Origin: SFTJ01 sp905210415
GTDB lineage: Bacteria > Bacteroidota > Bacteroidia > Bacteroidales > Muribaculaceae
DNA: 55,451 bases
Assembly (NCBI GenBank): GCA_902476295.1
Contig: CABSDC010000007.1
Span: forward strand, 1 to 55,451
Direction: 5' to 3'
Part shown: piece by piece, positions 1 to 8,413 of the stretch
How the letters are laid out: every line of letters begins with the position of its first letter
Numbering within the stretch: position 1 is the stretch's first letter
Notes under the pieces: model-generated
The model's database searches: none
The model's input: the letters and a program-made list of their open reading frames with translations, nothing else
What the model was told of the DNA's origin: nothing
Made by a program: the position numbers and the translations under genes

Positions 1-4
1 GCAA

Positions 5-110
5 GCTATTGCGAATTAAAAACAAGCAAAAGATGCCTTATAAAAACCGAAAGACCCCAAGCAGTAGAAATAATCTTCACATATACGTCCTAATGACCGA
101 TTTGGGTTTA
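5..110 (-). repeat. Dispersed leader repeat, copy A
   Basis: This stretch matches 33571-33674 along about 105 bases with scattered substitutions and small gaps. Shared blocks include GATGCC-TATAAAAAC, an AATTCG-AATAGC end (read on the minus strand) and CGATTTGGG. Copy B lies in the leader of the minus-strand CXXX peptide operon, between a -7 box and the precursor start. By analogy copy A would lead into a minus-strand gene left of position 1. The -7 box matching the one at copy B is degraded here. No coding sequence was seen in it. Seen by eye only. Confidence 0.6.
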
Positions 111-140
111 TAAACTTTACAACATAATACCGACATCAAA

Positions 141-200
141 CAAAAATTTCCATCCGATACGCTACAGGAAATATTCTGCACACGTCTCAGATGGAAATTA
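141..200 (-). terminator. Terminator after buk
   Basis: A perfect 10-base inverted repeat (AATTTCCATC at 145-154 and GATGGAAATT at 190-199) with a 35-base loop. Read on the minus strand it ends in a run TTTTTG, which suits an intrinsic terminator for ptb-buk. The loop is long, so an RNA-stability role is also possible. Confidence 0.55.
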
Positions 201-218
201 TGGTAAAAATAAATGGGT

Positions 219-1274
219 CTACCTATACTCGTGTATCGGAAGTTCGCCGTTGAGAGCTCCGAGCGCATTGAATGCAAGCGATTCCATCTCGCCTTCGCCA
301 GGCAACACCACTACTGGCGCAAGGAAGCCAACCTGCTTCTTGATTTCCTCAACGCAATATTTGCTATATGCAATTCCGCCAGTGAGAATGATAACTTCAG
401 CCTTACCCCAAAGAGCAACAGCCATAGCACCAATTTGCTTCGACACAGTGTAAAGCATAGCCTCAAGCACTTCGTGATATGGCTCCGCCTCGGCGCGACG
501 CGAAATCTCCTTCATATCCTTGATACCCAACAAAGCTTGGCAACCACCATTACCCGCAAGCATCTTAATCAACTGCTCCTGTGTATACTTACCAGAAAAG
601 CATAAGCGAACGAGTTGATCGGCTGGCAAAGAACCTGCACGTTCGGGAGCGATAGGACCCTCGCCATTGAGTGCATTGTTCACATCGATAACATTACCCA
701 GATGATGAGCCGAAATGCAAATGCCCCCACCGAGGTGAGCTACGATGAGGTTCATTTCCTCATATACCTTACCGCAGGTCTTGGCATAGCGACGTGCTGC
801 TGCCTTTGCATTGAGGGCATGGAAAATAGACTCACGCTTAATTTGTGGCAAACCGGTGTAGCGGGCACGTGTCATCATCTCGTCGACAACAACAGGGTCG
901 GCCATAAAAGCCGGACAACCACACTCTTGGGCTATTTCGTCGGCGATAATCGAGCCGAGATTGCATACGTGCTGATGAAGAGCGTGATGAAGGTCATACT
1001 TCATCTGCTCGTTGACTGCGTATACACCACCATGCAATGGCTTCAACAAACCACCACGACCGATTACGGCATCAAACTTCAGTGGAATACCAGCCTTGTT
1101 CAACAAATCCAATATGAAGTTCTTGCGATATTCATACTGGTCGTCGACAGTGTCAAACTTTTCAATCTCTTCTTGTGGGTGCAGCCCGTCGTCGGTCCAC
1201 ACCGCTTTGTCGTCCTCGTACACTGCCACCTTGGTTGAGGTGCAGCCAGGGTTAATGACGAAAATTCTTTTCAT
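219..1274 (-). CDS. buk: Butyrate kinase (ASKHA-fold acyl kinase)
   Basis: Predicted cytoplasmic kinase that converts butyryl phosphate (or a branched-chain acyl phosphate) and ADP to the free acid and ATP, the energy-yielding last step of butyrate formation. The 351-residue length is normal for the family. The N-terminal phosphate-binding stretch reads INPGCTSTK, and the middle holds HLGGGICISAHHLG followed by DVNNALNGEGPIAPER, which is the family signature. The start MKRIFVINPG fits homologues. It lies 37 bases downstream of ptb, so the two form one operon. The substrate could be isobutyrate or isovalerate rather than butyrate; acetate kinase is less likely given the signature. No butyryl-CoA-forming genes are visible in the window. 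Confidence 0.9.
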   Translation of the reverse strand: MKRIFVINPGCTSTKVAVYEDDKAVWTDDGLHPQEEIEKFDTVDDQYEYRKNFILDLLNKAGIPLKFDAVIGRGGLLKPLHGGVYAVNEQMKYDLHHALHQHVCNLGSIIADEIAQECGCPAFMADPVVVDEMMTRARYTGLPQIKRESIFHALNAKAAARRYAKTCGKVYEEMNLIVAHLGGGICISAHHLGNVIDVNNALNGEGPIAPERAGSLPADQLVRLCFSGKYTQEQLIKMLAGNGGCQALLGIKDMKEISRRAEAEPYHEVLEAMLYTVSKQIGAMAVALWGKAEVIILTGGIAYSKYCVEEIKKQVGFLAPVVVLPGEGEMESLAFNALGALNGELPIHEYR

Positions 1275-1311
1275 AGTTATTGGATTATACTCTTATCTAT
1301 TTTTACGTATT

Positions 1312-2232
1312 TCACTTGTTTGCAGCCTTCATACACGCCACTGCGAGCGAGAAGAATTTTGATTCGGCAGAGTCAGCTCTTGATGCTACAACCACAGGAG
1401 CCGATGTGCCATCGAGCATTCCTGCCACATTTGCATTGGCAAAGAATGTGATAGTCTTGTAGAACGTATTTCCGGCTTCGATGTCTGGGAATATCAAGAT
1501 GTCGGCATTTCCCACTACAGGCGAACTAATACCCTTCAGGGCGCCACTCTCGGCATCGCATGCAGTCTTCACATCCATAGGTCCGTCAACACACACTTCG
1601 CCGTATCCTCCTTCTTCAGCATATTGCTTAATAGCTTGATAAGCAATGGTTATTGGAAACTTTTCGCTCACCTTTTCGGTGCAGTGCGTCAGCGCAACGC
1701 GCGGACAAGCGCCACCGGTGAGGCTTCGCCAAATCTTAGTGATGTATGTCATCACAGCATCGAGTTGCTCGGTGGTAGGGAACGGAATAACGGCAGCATC
1801 CGAGAAAAGCAACAGGCGATTCATTCCAGGTATTTCTGCAACGGCAATGTGAGTGAGCACACTTCCTTTCACAAGTATTCCATGCTCCTTATTGAGCACA
1901 GCGCGCAGCAGATTGTCGGTATTGAGCGTGCCCTTCATAAGTACATCGGCGCGACCTTCACGCACCTCCGACACGGCTTTGCGCGCAGCATCATCATCGT
2001 CAGAAGCGTTGATAATCTTGATTTGTTGAGGATGTTTAGTTGCAAGTTGTTCGGCAATGGCTTGTTTGCCATCTACTACAGTGAGAATAAAGTCTGCAAT
2101 TCCTTCATTGATGCTTCGTTCGATCACCTCTTCGGTGTGTGAGTCGGCAGGCGATGCAATAGCCACAACCACACGTTTTCCTAATGAACGTAGTCTTTCT
2201 GGTAAGGTTTTTAAGTCGACAATAGGATTCAT
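1312..2232 (-). CDS. ptb: Phosphate butyryltransferase
   Basis: Predicted cytoplasmic enzyme exchanging CoA for phosphate on butyryl-CoA (or a related acyl-CoA), giving the acyl phosphate used by the kinase encoded next. Its 306 residues match the phosphate acetyl/butyryl transferase family. The C-terminal half carries GISSPVVGNADILIFPDIEA and then GNTFYKTI, typical of the acyl-phosphate site region. The first gene of a ptb-buk pair, it has a good Bacteroidota promoter 35 bases upstream of its start. Phosphate acetyltransferase is an alternative, but the neighbour argues for the butyryl or branched-chain type. Confidence 0.88.
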   Translation of the reverse strand: MNPIVDLKTLPERLRSLGKRVVVAIASPADSHTEEVIERSINEGIADFILTVVDGKQAIAEQLATKHPQQIKIINASDDDDAARKAVSEVREGRADVLMKGTLNTDNLLRAVLNKEHGILVKGSVLTHIAVAEIPGMNRLLLFSDAAVIPFPTTEQLDAVMTYITKIWRSLTGGACPRVALTHCTEKVSEKFPITIAYQAIKQYAEEGGYGEVCVDGPMDVKTACDAESGALKGISSPVVGNADILIFPDIEAGNTFYKTITFFANANVAGMLDGTSAPVVVASRADSAESKFFSLAVACMKAANK

Positions 2233-2266
2233 AAAATATATATTTTTTCGTTTGGTATTTCATTCA

Positions 2267-2297
2267 CAAAGATATTTGATTTTAGTTAATTAACAAA
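2267..2297 (-). promoter_or_regulatory. Promoter of ptb-buk
   Basis: On the minus strand the -7 box is TATCTTTG (2274-2267) and a TTTG -33 box lies at 2297-2294, 19 bases away. This is a near-ideal Bacteroidota sigma-ABfr promoter. The rest of the 2233-2580 gap is A/T-rich and holds only this and the dnaK terminator. Confidence 0.75.
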
Positions 2298-2499
2298 ACC
2301 TTTTACAGCTCATAGCGCAAAATGCATAGTAAAAAAGAAAAAATGACAACAAAAAAATCAACTGTCAAGACAAAATCACTGTCTATAAGTCACCACAATA
2401 AAAAAGCAATCTGAAATATAGCGATTTACACCGCTCATCGCGAGGACTGAAACAACACCCAAACTGAATCACCATAAAACAAAGTTTTGCGATATATAC

Positions 2500-2538
2500 A
2501 AAAAAATCCGAGAGGCTTTTGGAGCTTCCCGGATTTTA
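2500..2538 (-). terminator. Terminator after dnaK
   Basis: Minus-strand hairpin with AAATCCG and CGGATTT outer arms plus inner GAAGCT/AGCCTC pairing, followed by a run of seven T. It lies about 45 bases past the dnaK stop codon. Confidence 0.75.
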
Positions 2539-2579
2539 TCTAATCCTCATTTTTCAGAGGGCTTACATTTCTGTGAGAT

Positions 2580-4499
2580 TTACACTTCCTCAAATGGAAC
2601 ATCGGTAACATTGTCACCATTGTTGCCACCTTGTTGAGCATCGCCAGCAGTTGCACCAGTGTTAGGACCTTGTTGTGCGCCTGGTTGAGCACCAGCTTGT
2701 TGCTGAGCGTTGTAGATATCTTGGCTTGCCGCATGGAATACAGTTTCCAATTCCTTCATCGAAGCATCGATACCATCGATGTCTTGCTTTGCGTGAGCAT
2801 CTTTAAGCTTAGCCAAAGCTCCTTCGATTTGCGACTTCTTGTCAGCAGGAATCTTGTCACCAAGATCCTTAAGGCTCTTTTCTACTTGGAAAATCATAGA
2901 GTCGGCCTTGTTAATCTTGTCGATACGTTCCTTTTCCTTAGCATCGGCAGCAGCATTAGCAGCAGCTTCATCCCTCATACGCTTGATTTCTTCGTCAGAA
3001 AGACCACTTGAAGCCTCAATACGGATGCTTTGTTCCTTGCCTGTAGCCTTATCCTTAGCCGATACATTCAAGATACCGTTAGCATCGACTTCAAATGTAA
3101 CTTCGATTTGAGGTATGCCACGTGGAGCTGGAGCAATGCCATCGAGGTGGAACTTACCAAGAGTCTTGTCGTCCTTAGCCATTGGGCGTTCGCCTTGAAG
3201 CACGTGGATTTCAACAGAAGGCTGGTTATCAGCAGCAGTAGAGAATGTTTCGCTCTTGCGAGTAGGGATAGTAGTGTTAGCGTCGATCAACTTAGTCATC
3301 ACGCCACCGAGAGTTTCAATACCTACTGACAATGGCACAACATCAAGCAAAAGAACGTCTTTCACATCACCGCTCAACACACCGCCTTGGATAGCAGCAC
3401 CCACTGCAACCACTTCGTCAGGGTTAACACCCTTAGAAGGAGCCTTGCCGAAGAATTTCTTAACAACTTCTTGTACGGCTGGGATACGAGTTGAACCACC
3501 CACGAGGATCACTTCATCGATTTCTGATGCAGTAAGGCCAGCATCTTGCAATGCTCTGCGGCAAGGTTCGATAGTAGCTTGTATCAAGCCATCGCACAAT
3601 TGCTCAAACTTAGCACGAGTAAGAGTCTTTACCAAGTGCTTTGGAATACCATTTACTGGCATAATATATGGCAAGTTGATTTCTGAAGTAGTAGTGCTTG
3701 AGAGCTCAATCTTAGCCTTTTCTGCAGCTTCCTTAAGGCGTTGCAATGCCATAGGGTCTTGACGAAGGTCTACTCCCTCTTCCTTTTGGAATTCGTCAGC
3801 AAGCCAGTCGATAATGCAGTGGTCGAAATCATCACCACCAAGGTGAGTATCACCGTTGGTTGATTTCACTTCAAACACGCCATCGCCCAACTCAAGGATA
3901 GAGATATCGAATGTACCGCCACCGAGGTCGAATACAGCGATTTTCTTATCAGAGTCTGATTTGTCAAGGCCATAAGCAAGAGCGGCAGCAGTAGGTTCGT
4001 TCACAATACGGCGCACTGTAAGACCTGCGATTTCACCGGCTTCCTTAGTTGCTTGACGTTGAGAGTCGTTGAAGTAAGCAGGCACTGTGATAACTGCTTC
4101 TGTAACGCTCTGTCCAAGATAATCTTCAGCGGTTTTCTTCATCTTTTGAAGCACCATTGCAGAGATTTCTTGTGGAGTATATTCACGATCATCAATCTTC
4201 ACGCGAGGTTGACCATTAACATTTGTCACAGTGTAAGGCACACGCTTGATTTCGTTAGAAACCTGATCGAATGATTCACCCATGAAACGCTTGATTGAGA
4301 ACACTGTTCTTGTAGGGTTTGTGATAGCTTGACGCTTAGCAGGATCGCCCACCTTACGCTCGCCACCGTCAACGAATGCTACAATTGAAGGTGTAGTGTT
4401 ACGACCTTCGCTGTTAGGAATAACCACTGGGTCATTTCCTTCAAGTACTGCAACACATGAGTTGGTAGTACCCAAATCTATACCGATAATCTTTCCCAT
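2580..4499 (-). CDS. dnaK: Chaperone DnaK (Hsp70)
   Basis: Cytoplasmic ATP-dependent chaperone working with DnaJ and GrpE. The nucleotide-binding domain starts IGIDLGTTNSCVAVLEG and contains the FDLGGGTFDISILELGDG phosphate loop; the substrate-binding domain and helical lid follow. The tail is rich in Q, G and A and ends DVPFEEV, the usual conserved end. I place the start at MGKIIGIDLG (4499, 639 residues), because the nine residues of the longer frame have no counterpart in homologues. The gene stands alone, with a terminator behind it and a 370-base gap in front. No grpE or dnaJ is adjacent. No clear TAnnTTTG box was found upstream, so it may use a different promoter type. Confidence 0.97.
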   Translation of the reverse strand: MGKIIGIDLGTTNSCVAVLEGNDPVVIPNSEGRNTTPSIVAFVDGGERKVGDPAKRQAITNPTRTVFSIKRFMGESFDQVSNEIKRVPYTVTNVNGQPRVKIDDREYTPQEISAMVLQKMKKTAEDYLGQSVTEAVITVPAYFNDSQRQATKEAGEIAGLTVRRIVNEPTAAALAYGLDKSDSDKKIAVFDLGGGTFDISILELGDGVFEVKSTNGDTHLGGDDFDHCIIDWLADEFQKEEGVDLRQDPMALQRLKEAAEKAKIELSSTTTSEINLPYIMPVNGIPKHLVKTLTRAKFEQLCDGLIQATIEPCRRALQDAGLTASEIDEVILVGGSTRIPAVQEVVKKFFGKAPSKGVNPDEVVAVGAAIQGGVLSGDVKDVLLLDVVPLSVGIETLGGVMTKLIDANTTIPTRKSETFSTAADNQPSVEIHVLQGERPMAKDDKTLGKFHLDGIAPAPRGIPQIEVTFEVDANGILNVSAKDKATGKEQSIRIEASSGLSDEEIKRMRDEAAANAAADAKEKERIDKINKADSMIFQVEKSLKDLGDKIPADKKSQIEGALAKLKDAHAKQDIDGIDASMKELETVFHAASQDIYNAQQQAGAQPGAQQGPNTGATAGDAQQGGNNGDNVTDVPFEEV

Positions 4500-4537
4500 T
4501 TTATAATTGTTTTTGTTATTAATCAATGTTTATTATA

Positions 4538-4579
4538 TGTGTCGCTCACCCGGCTCATTCATCGCTTTCGAGCGTCACA
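4538..4579 (-). promoter_or_regulatory. Hairpin and shared motif upstream of dnaK
   Basis: An imperfect inverted repeat, GTGT-CGCTC (4539-4545 region) against GAGCG-TCACAC (4570-4580), surrounds TCACCCGGCTCATTCATC at 4546-4563. Nearly the same sequence, TCACCCGGCTACTCATC, lies at 34630-34646 in the rpmB leader, same strand relation. It may be part of the dnaK mRNA leader. The remainder of 4500-4871 shows no gene. Confidence 0.35.
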
Positions 4580-4780
4580 CTTTTACTTTATGCAAATGGT
4601 GTGCCAAAACACACATACACAAAAAAAACATTGGTGCTCTTTTATGTCAAGCATTACACCCTACTGACTTTCTGTCAGCATAGGCAACGGTATTTCATAA
4701 ATAAAAATTCCAATAATTAATTAATGTGAATATTGGGGCATTTTAATAGCAAAACAAGGTGGGATTATGAGAATAATTCG

Positions 4781-4788
4781 TAAATTTG
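4781..4788 (+). promoter_or_regulatory. -7 box of the mce-mmd operon
   Basis: TAAATTTG matches TAnnTTTG exactly and lies 84 bases before the mce start codon. No strong -33 box was seen. It is the only good match in the 372-base gap on this strand. Confidence 0.55.
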
Positions 4789-4871
4789 TAGCGAACTTGC
4801 CAGAGAAGGTATAGTTCAGCAATAAATACGAATTATTAACATTATTATAAACACTTATAAAACTACACTTT

Positions 4872-5291
4872 ATGGATATTTCTCATATCGAACATGTAGG
4901 TATAGCCGTTACTTCTCTTGACGAGGCTATTCCATTTTATGAAAAAATGTTGGGTTTCAAATGCTTCGCTATCGAAGAAGTTGCTGATCAAAAGGTACGC
5001 ACTGCGTTCTTCAAGGTTGGCCAAACTAAGATTGAGCTTCTTGAAGCTACTGCTGAAGACAGCGCAATCGCCAAGTTTATCGCCAACAACGGCGGCCGTG
5101 GAGGCATCCAACACATCGCATTCGCTGTTGAAGACGGCGTAGCAAATGCTCTCGCTGAAGTAGAAAGCAAAGGCGGCAGAGTAATCGACAAAGCTCCTCG
5201 CAAAGGCGCTGAAGGTCTCAACATCGCATTCCTTCACCCAAAAACTTCTGCAGGTACCCTTGTTGAACTTTGCGAAAACCCTAACAAGTAA
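4872..5291 (+). CDS. mce: Methylmalonyl-CoA epimerase
   Basis: Predicted cytoplasmic, metal-dependent racemase interconverting (R)- and (S)-methylmalonyl-CoA, linking methylmalonyl-CoA mutase to the decarboxylase encoded downstream. The 139 residues form two vicinal-oxygen-chelate modules. Likely metal ligands are His8 in IEHVGIAV, the His in GIQHIAFAV, and the Glu in GTLVELCE. First gene of the five-gene plus-strand operon: mmdA begins 47 bases later. The start is a clear ATG preceded by A/T-rich sequence with no Shine-Dalgarno, as usual in this phylum. Confidence 0.94.
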   Translation: MDISHIEHVGIAVTSLDEAIPFYEKMLGFKCFAIEEVADQKVRTAFFKVGQTKIELLEATAEDSAIAKFIANNGGRGGIQHIAFAVEDGVANALAEVESKGGRVIDKAPRKGAEGLNIAFLHPKTSAGTLVELCENPNK

Positions 5292-5338
5292 TACTCCACA
5301 CAGAACATCCAAAAAACACTTAAAAATACTTATTAAAA

Positions 5339-6952
5339 ATGAGTAGTCAAATTGAAAAAATTCAAGAGTTAATCTCTAAACGTGAAGAAGCTCGTATCGG
5401 TGGTGGCGTTAAGGCCATTGAAAAGCAACACGCCAAAGGCAAATACACCGCTCGCGAAAGAATCAAGATGTTGCTCGACGAAGGCAGCTTTGAAGAACTC
5501 GACATGTTCGTTACCCACCGTTGCACCAACTTCGGTATGGACAAGAAGCACTACCTCGGCGACGGCGTTGTGACTGGTTACGGAACAATCGAAGGACGCC
5601 TTGTGTATATCTTTGCTCAAGACTTCACCGTTTCAGCAGGTTCACTCTCTGAAACTCTCGCGCTCAAGATTTGCAAGATCATGGATATGGCTATGAAAAA
5701 CGGTGCTCCAGTTATCGGTCTAAACGACTCAGGTGGTGCTCGTATTCAAGAAGGTATCAACGCTCTTGCTGGCTATGCCGAAATCTTCCAACGCAATATC
5801 AACGCTTCTGGTGTTATTCCACAAATCTCTGCTATCCTTGGCCCTTGCGCCGGTGGTGCAGTATATTCTCCAGCTCTTACCGACTTCACAATCATGGCTA
5901 AAGGCACATCTTACATGTTCCTTACCGGTCCTAAGGTTGTAAAGACAGTTACTGGCGAAGACGTTACACAAGAAGCTCTCGGTGGTGCTGAAGTACACGC
6001 TTCTAAATCAGGTGTTGCTCACTTTGCTGCTGAATCTGACGAAGACGCTATCAACATCATCCGCAAACTTTTCAGTTACATTCCACAAAACAACCTCGAG
6101 GTTGCTCCACGCGTAGAATGCAACGATCCAATCAACCGTCTTGAAGACAGACTTAACGAGATTATCCCAGAAAGCGCTAACATGCCTTACAACATGTACG
6201 AAGTAATCTCTGCTATCGTCGACAACGGTGAATTCCTTGAAGTTGCTGCCAACTATGCTAAGAACATCATCGTAGGTTTCGCTCGTTTCAACGGTCAATC
6301 TGTTGGTATCGTGGCTAACCAACCTAAATACCTCGCTGGCGTACTCGACTGCAACGCATCTCGCAAGGGTGCCCGCTTCGTACGTTTCTGCGACGCATTC
6401 AACATCCCATTGGTAACTCTCGTTGATGTTCCTGGATTCCTTCCTGGTACAGGTCAAGAATACAACGCAGTTATCCTTCACGGTGCTAAGTTGCTTTACG
6501 CTTATGGTGAAGCTACTGTACCTAAGGTTACTGTTACATTGCGCAAGAGCTACGGTGGTAGCCACATCGTGATGAGTTGTAAGCAACTCCGCGGCGACAT
6601 GAACTATGCATGGCCAACTGCTGAAATCGCAGTTATGGGTGCATCGGGTGCTGCTGAAGTGCTTTATGCTAAGGAAGCTAAGACTGCCCGCGAAGCCGCT
6701 AAGGCCGCTAAGGAGGCTGGCGACGAAGCTAAGGCTGCTCAAATTATGGAAGACTACAAGAAATTCCATCAAGAGAAACTTGATGAATACAACAAGCTCT
6801 TCTGCAACCCTTACAATGCTGCCAAGTATGGCTATATCGACGACGTTATCGAGCCACGCAACACTCGTTTCCGCGTGATCAGAGCTTTGCAACAACTTGA
6901 AAACAAAAAGGTTGTAAATCCTGCAAGAAAGCACGGCAACATACCTTTGTAA
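5339..6952 (+). CDS. mmdA: Methylmalonyl-CoA decarboxylase alpha subunit (carboxyltransferase)
   Basis: Carboxyltransferase that moves CO2 from (S)-methylmalonyl-CoA to the biotin carrier, giving propionyl-CoA. It could equally be annotated as propionyl-CoA carboxylase beta, since the two share a fold; the sodium-pump subunits that follow favour the decarboxylase. Two crotonase-like carboxyltransferase halves are present, with GLNDSGGARIQEG in the first and VDVPGFLPGTGQE in the second, both CoA/carboxyl-binding regions. The 537 residues include a Lys/Ala/Glu-rich helical insert near residues 440-480, before the terminal NPYNAAKYGYIDDVI segment. That insert is longer than in most carboxyltransferases and may be a coiled arm. 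Confidence 0.93.
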   Translation: MSSQIEKIQELISKREEARIGGGVKAIEKQHAKGKYTARERIKMLLDEGSFEELDMFVTHRCTNFGMDKKHYLGDGVVTGYGTIEGRLVYIFAQDFTVSAGSLSETLALKICKIMDMAMKNGAPVIGLNDSGGARIQEGINALAGYAEIFQRNINASGVIPQISAILGPCAGGAVYSPALTDFTIMAKGTSYMFLTGPKVVKTVTGEDVTQEALGGAEVHASKSGVAHFAAESDEDAINIIRKLFSYIPQNNLEVAPRVECNDPINRLEDRLNEIIPESANMPYNMYEVISAIVDNGEFLEVAANYAKNIIVGFARFNGQSVGIVANQPKYLAGVLDCNASRKGARFVRFCDAFNIPLVTLVDVPGFLPGTGQEYNAVILHGAKLLYAYGEATVPKVTVTLRKSYGGSHIVMSCKQLRGDMNYAWPTAEIAVMGASGAAEVLYAKEAKTAREAAKAAKEAGDEAKAAQIMEDYKKFHQEKLDEYNKLFCNPYNAAKYGYIDDVIEPRNTRFRVIRALQQLENKKVVNPARKHGNIPL

Positions 6953-6977
6953 TTTAATTGAACTTCTACTATAAACA

Positions 6978-7937
6978 ATGAACAAGAAAGGAATATTATT
7001 ATTTCTACTTGCCGTTGTTTGCACCATCAGCGTTAGTGCGCAAAGCCACAAAGGCTTGCGCATTAACGAGGTGATGGTTCAAAACGACAGCAACTATGTG
7101 GACGAATATGGCAAATGTTCCGCTTGGGTAGAATTGTACAACACCACTCGTCGTGCAATGAATTTCTCAAGCATCTACCTCACCACTCAACGCGTGGCTG
7201 AGGGACAAGTGCCCGACCGCAGCAAAATGTATCTTGTGCCACGCGGCGACCACCGCACCAAAGTGTCACACTTGGCAGCGGCAGTATTCTTTGCCGACGG
7301 CAAGCCTCAACTTGGCACTTTCCACACAAGCATCACTCTTACACCTGGTGTAGAAAACTACATCGCAGTCTATGATGCCGACGGTATCTCTAAGCTCGAC
7401 GAAGTGATTATCCCGGCCAACCTTAAGGCTGGAGAATCTTTCGCTCGCGAAACTAAAATCGAAGACCTCAACAAAATCGAGGGTAACAACTTCGACGCAT
7501 CTGCATGGAGCATCCGCACTGGCAAATCAGGCAGCGAAATCACTCCTGGCGAAAACAACTATGTTATTGGAGCTAACGAAAAAATAGAGCAATTCGAGAA
7601 AAACGACTCAACTGGTGTTATCCTCACCATTAGCGCTATGGCAATCGTGTTCAGCGCGCTAATTCTGCTCAGCATCTGCTTCTTTATGTTCGGTTCGATC
7701 AACAAGCGTATCGCCGACAAAGAGAAGAAGGCTAAATCGGCTGCTAAGGGCGAAGTTGTTGAGACCACAGCTCAAAGCGAAGCCAACGATGAAGTAATCG
7801 CAGCTATCGCTATGGCTCTCTATGAGCACCTCAATGCGCACGACGAAGAAAGTAATGTGCTTACTTTCAAGCGCAATCACCACACCGACTGGAACTCGCG
7901 TATCGCTACTCTCACTGAGCTCTCAAGCCGACGTTAA
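6978..7937 (+). CDS. mmdD: Lamin-tail domain fused to OadG-like sodium pump subunit
   Basis: Predicted small membrane subunit holding the decarboxylase complex together. A signal peptide (about residues 1-21, ending VSAQ) precedes a lamin-tail-like beta-sandwich domain (about 24-190: INEVMVQND, WVELYN, then SWSIR-type strands). One transmembrane helix follows (about 212-238), then a charged cytoplasmic tail that ends in a segment common to OadG proteins of this phylum. Classical OadG/MmdD is under 100 residues, so this 319-residue form adds a domain that should sit in the periplasm. It lies between mmdA (25 bases) and mmdC (46 bases). Function is inferred from position, the single helix and tail; the role of the extra domain is unknown. 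Confidence 0.8.
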   Translation: MNKKGILLFLLAVVCTISVSAQSHKGLRINEVMVQNDSNYVDEYGKCSAWVELYNTTRRAMNFSSIYLTTQRVAEGQVPDRSKMYLVPRGDHRTKVSHLAAAVFFADGKPQLGTFHTSITLTPGVENYIAVYDADGISKLDEVIIPANLKAGESFARETKIEDLNKIEGNNFDASAWSIRTGKSGSEITPGENNYVIGANEKIEQFEKNDSTGVILTISAMAIVFSALILLSICFFMFGSINKRIADKEKKAKSAAKGEVVETTAQSEANDEVIAAIAMALYEHLNAHDEESNVLTFKRNHHTDWNSRIATLTELSSRR

Positions 7938-7983
7938 ACCAACCAATTAACAAACCCGCATAAACATAAAATAAAGACTTTTT

Positions 7984-8409
7984 ATGAAAGAATACAACTA
8001 TAAAATCAATGGCACTGAATACACAGTAGCTATCGGCGACATCGACGACAACACCGTAGATGTCAAAGTAAACGGCGTATCGTATTCAGTAGAACTTGAA
8101 AAAACAGAAACTCCCGCTCCTGTAGTTGCTACAGTAGCTCCAACACCAAGCGCTCCTGCTGCCGCTCCTAAGGCTGCCGCTGCTCCAAGTGCTGGTCCTG
8201 GCGCTGTGAAATCGCCACTTCCTGGCGTTATCGTCGACATCAAGGTGAACGTAGGCGACAAGGTTGAGCCAACCACTGTAGTAGCTGTGCTTGAAGCAAT
8301 GAAAATGGAAAACAACATCAATGCCGGCCGTGCTGGCATGGTGAAAGCCATCAGTGTTAACAAGGGAGATTCTGTACTCGAAGGTGCAGACATCTTAGTA
8401 ATCGAATAA
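7984..8409 (+). CDS. mmdC: Biotin carboxyl carrier subunit
   Basis: Biotin carrier moving the carboxyl group from the carboxyltransferase to the membrane decarboxylase. Residues 1-40 resemble the short N-terminal beta segment of these carriers. Residues 42-75 are an Ala/Pro-rich flexible linker. The C-terminal biotinyl domain (76-141) carries VLEAMKMENN, with Lys107 as the predicted biotinylated residue. The 141-residue length is typical. The stop codon is 4 bases before mmdB, indicating tight coupling. Confidence 0.93.
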   Translation: MKEYNYKINGTEYTVAIGDIDDNTVDVKVNGVSYSVELEKTETPAPVVATVAPTPSAPAAAPKAAAAPSAGPGAVKSPLPGVIVDIKVNVGDKVEPTTVVAVLEAMKMENNINAGRAGMVKAISVNKGDSVLEGADILVIE

Positions 8410-8413
8410 TAAA

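Noticed and set aside
4526..4720. A 64-codon plus-strand frame in the dnaK-mce gap
   Set aside because: No promoter or family similarity, and it covers the motif and hairpin near dnaK. More likely non-coding.
6008..7063. A 351-codon minus-strand frame opposite mmdA and the start of mmdD
   Set aside because: It is opposite a well-conserved carboxyltransferase, has no recognisable domain, and spans a gene boundary.
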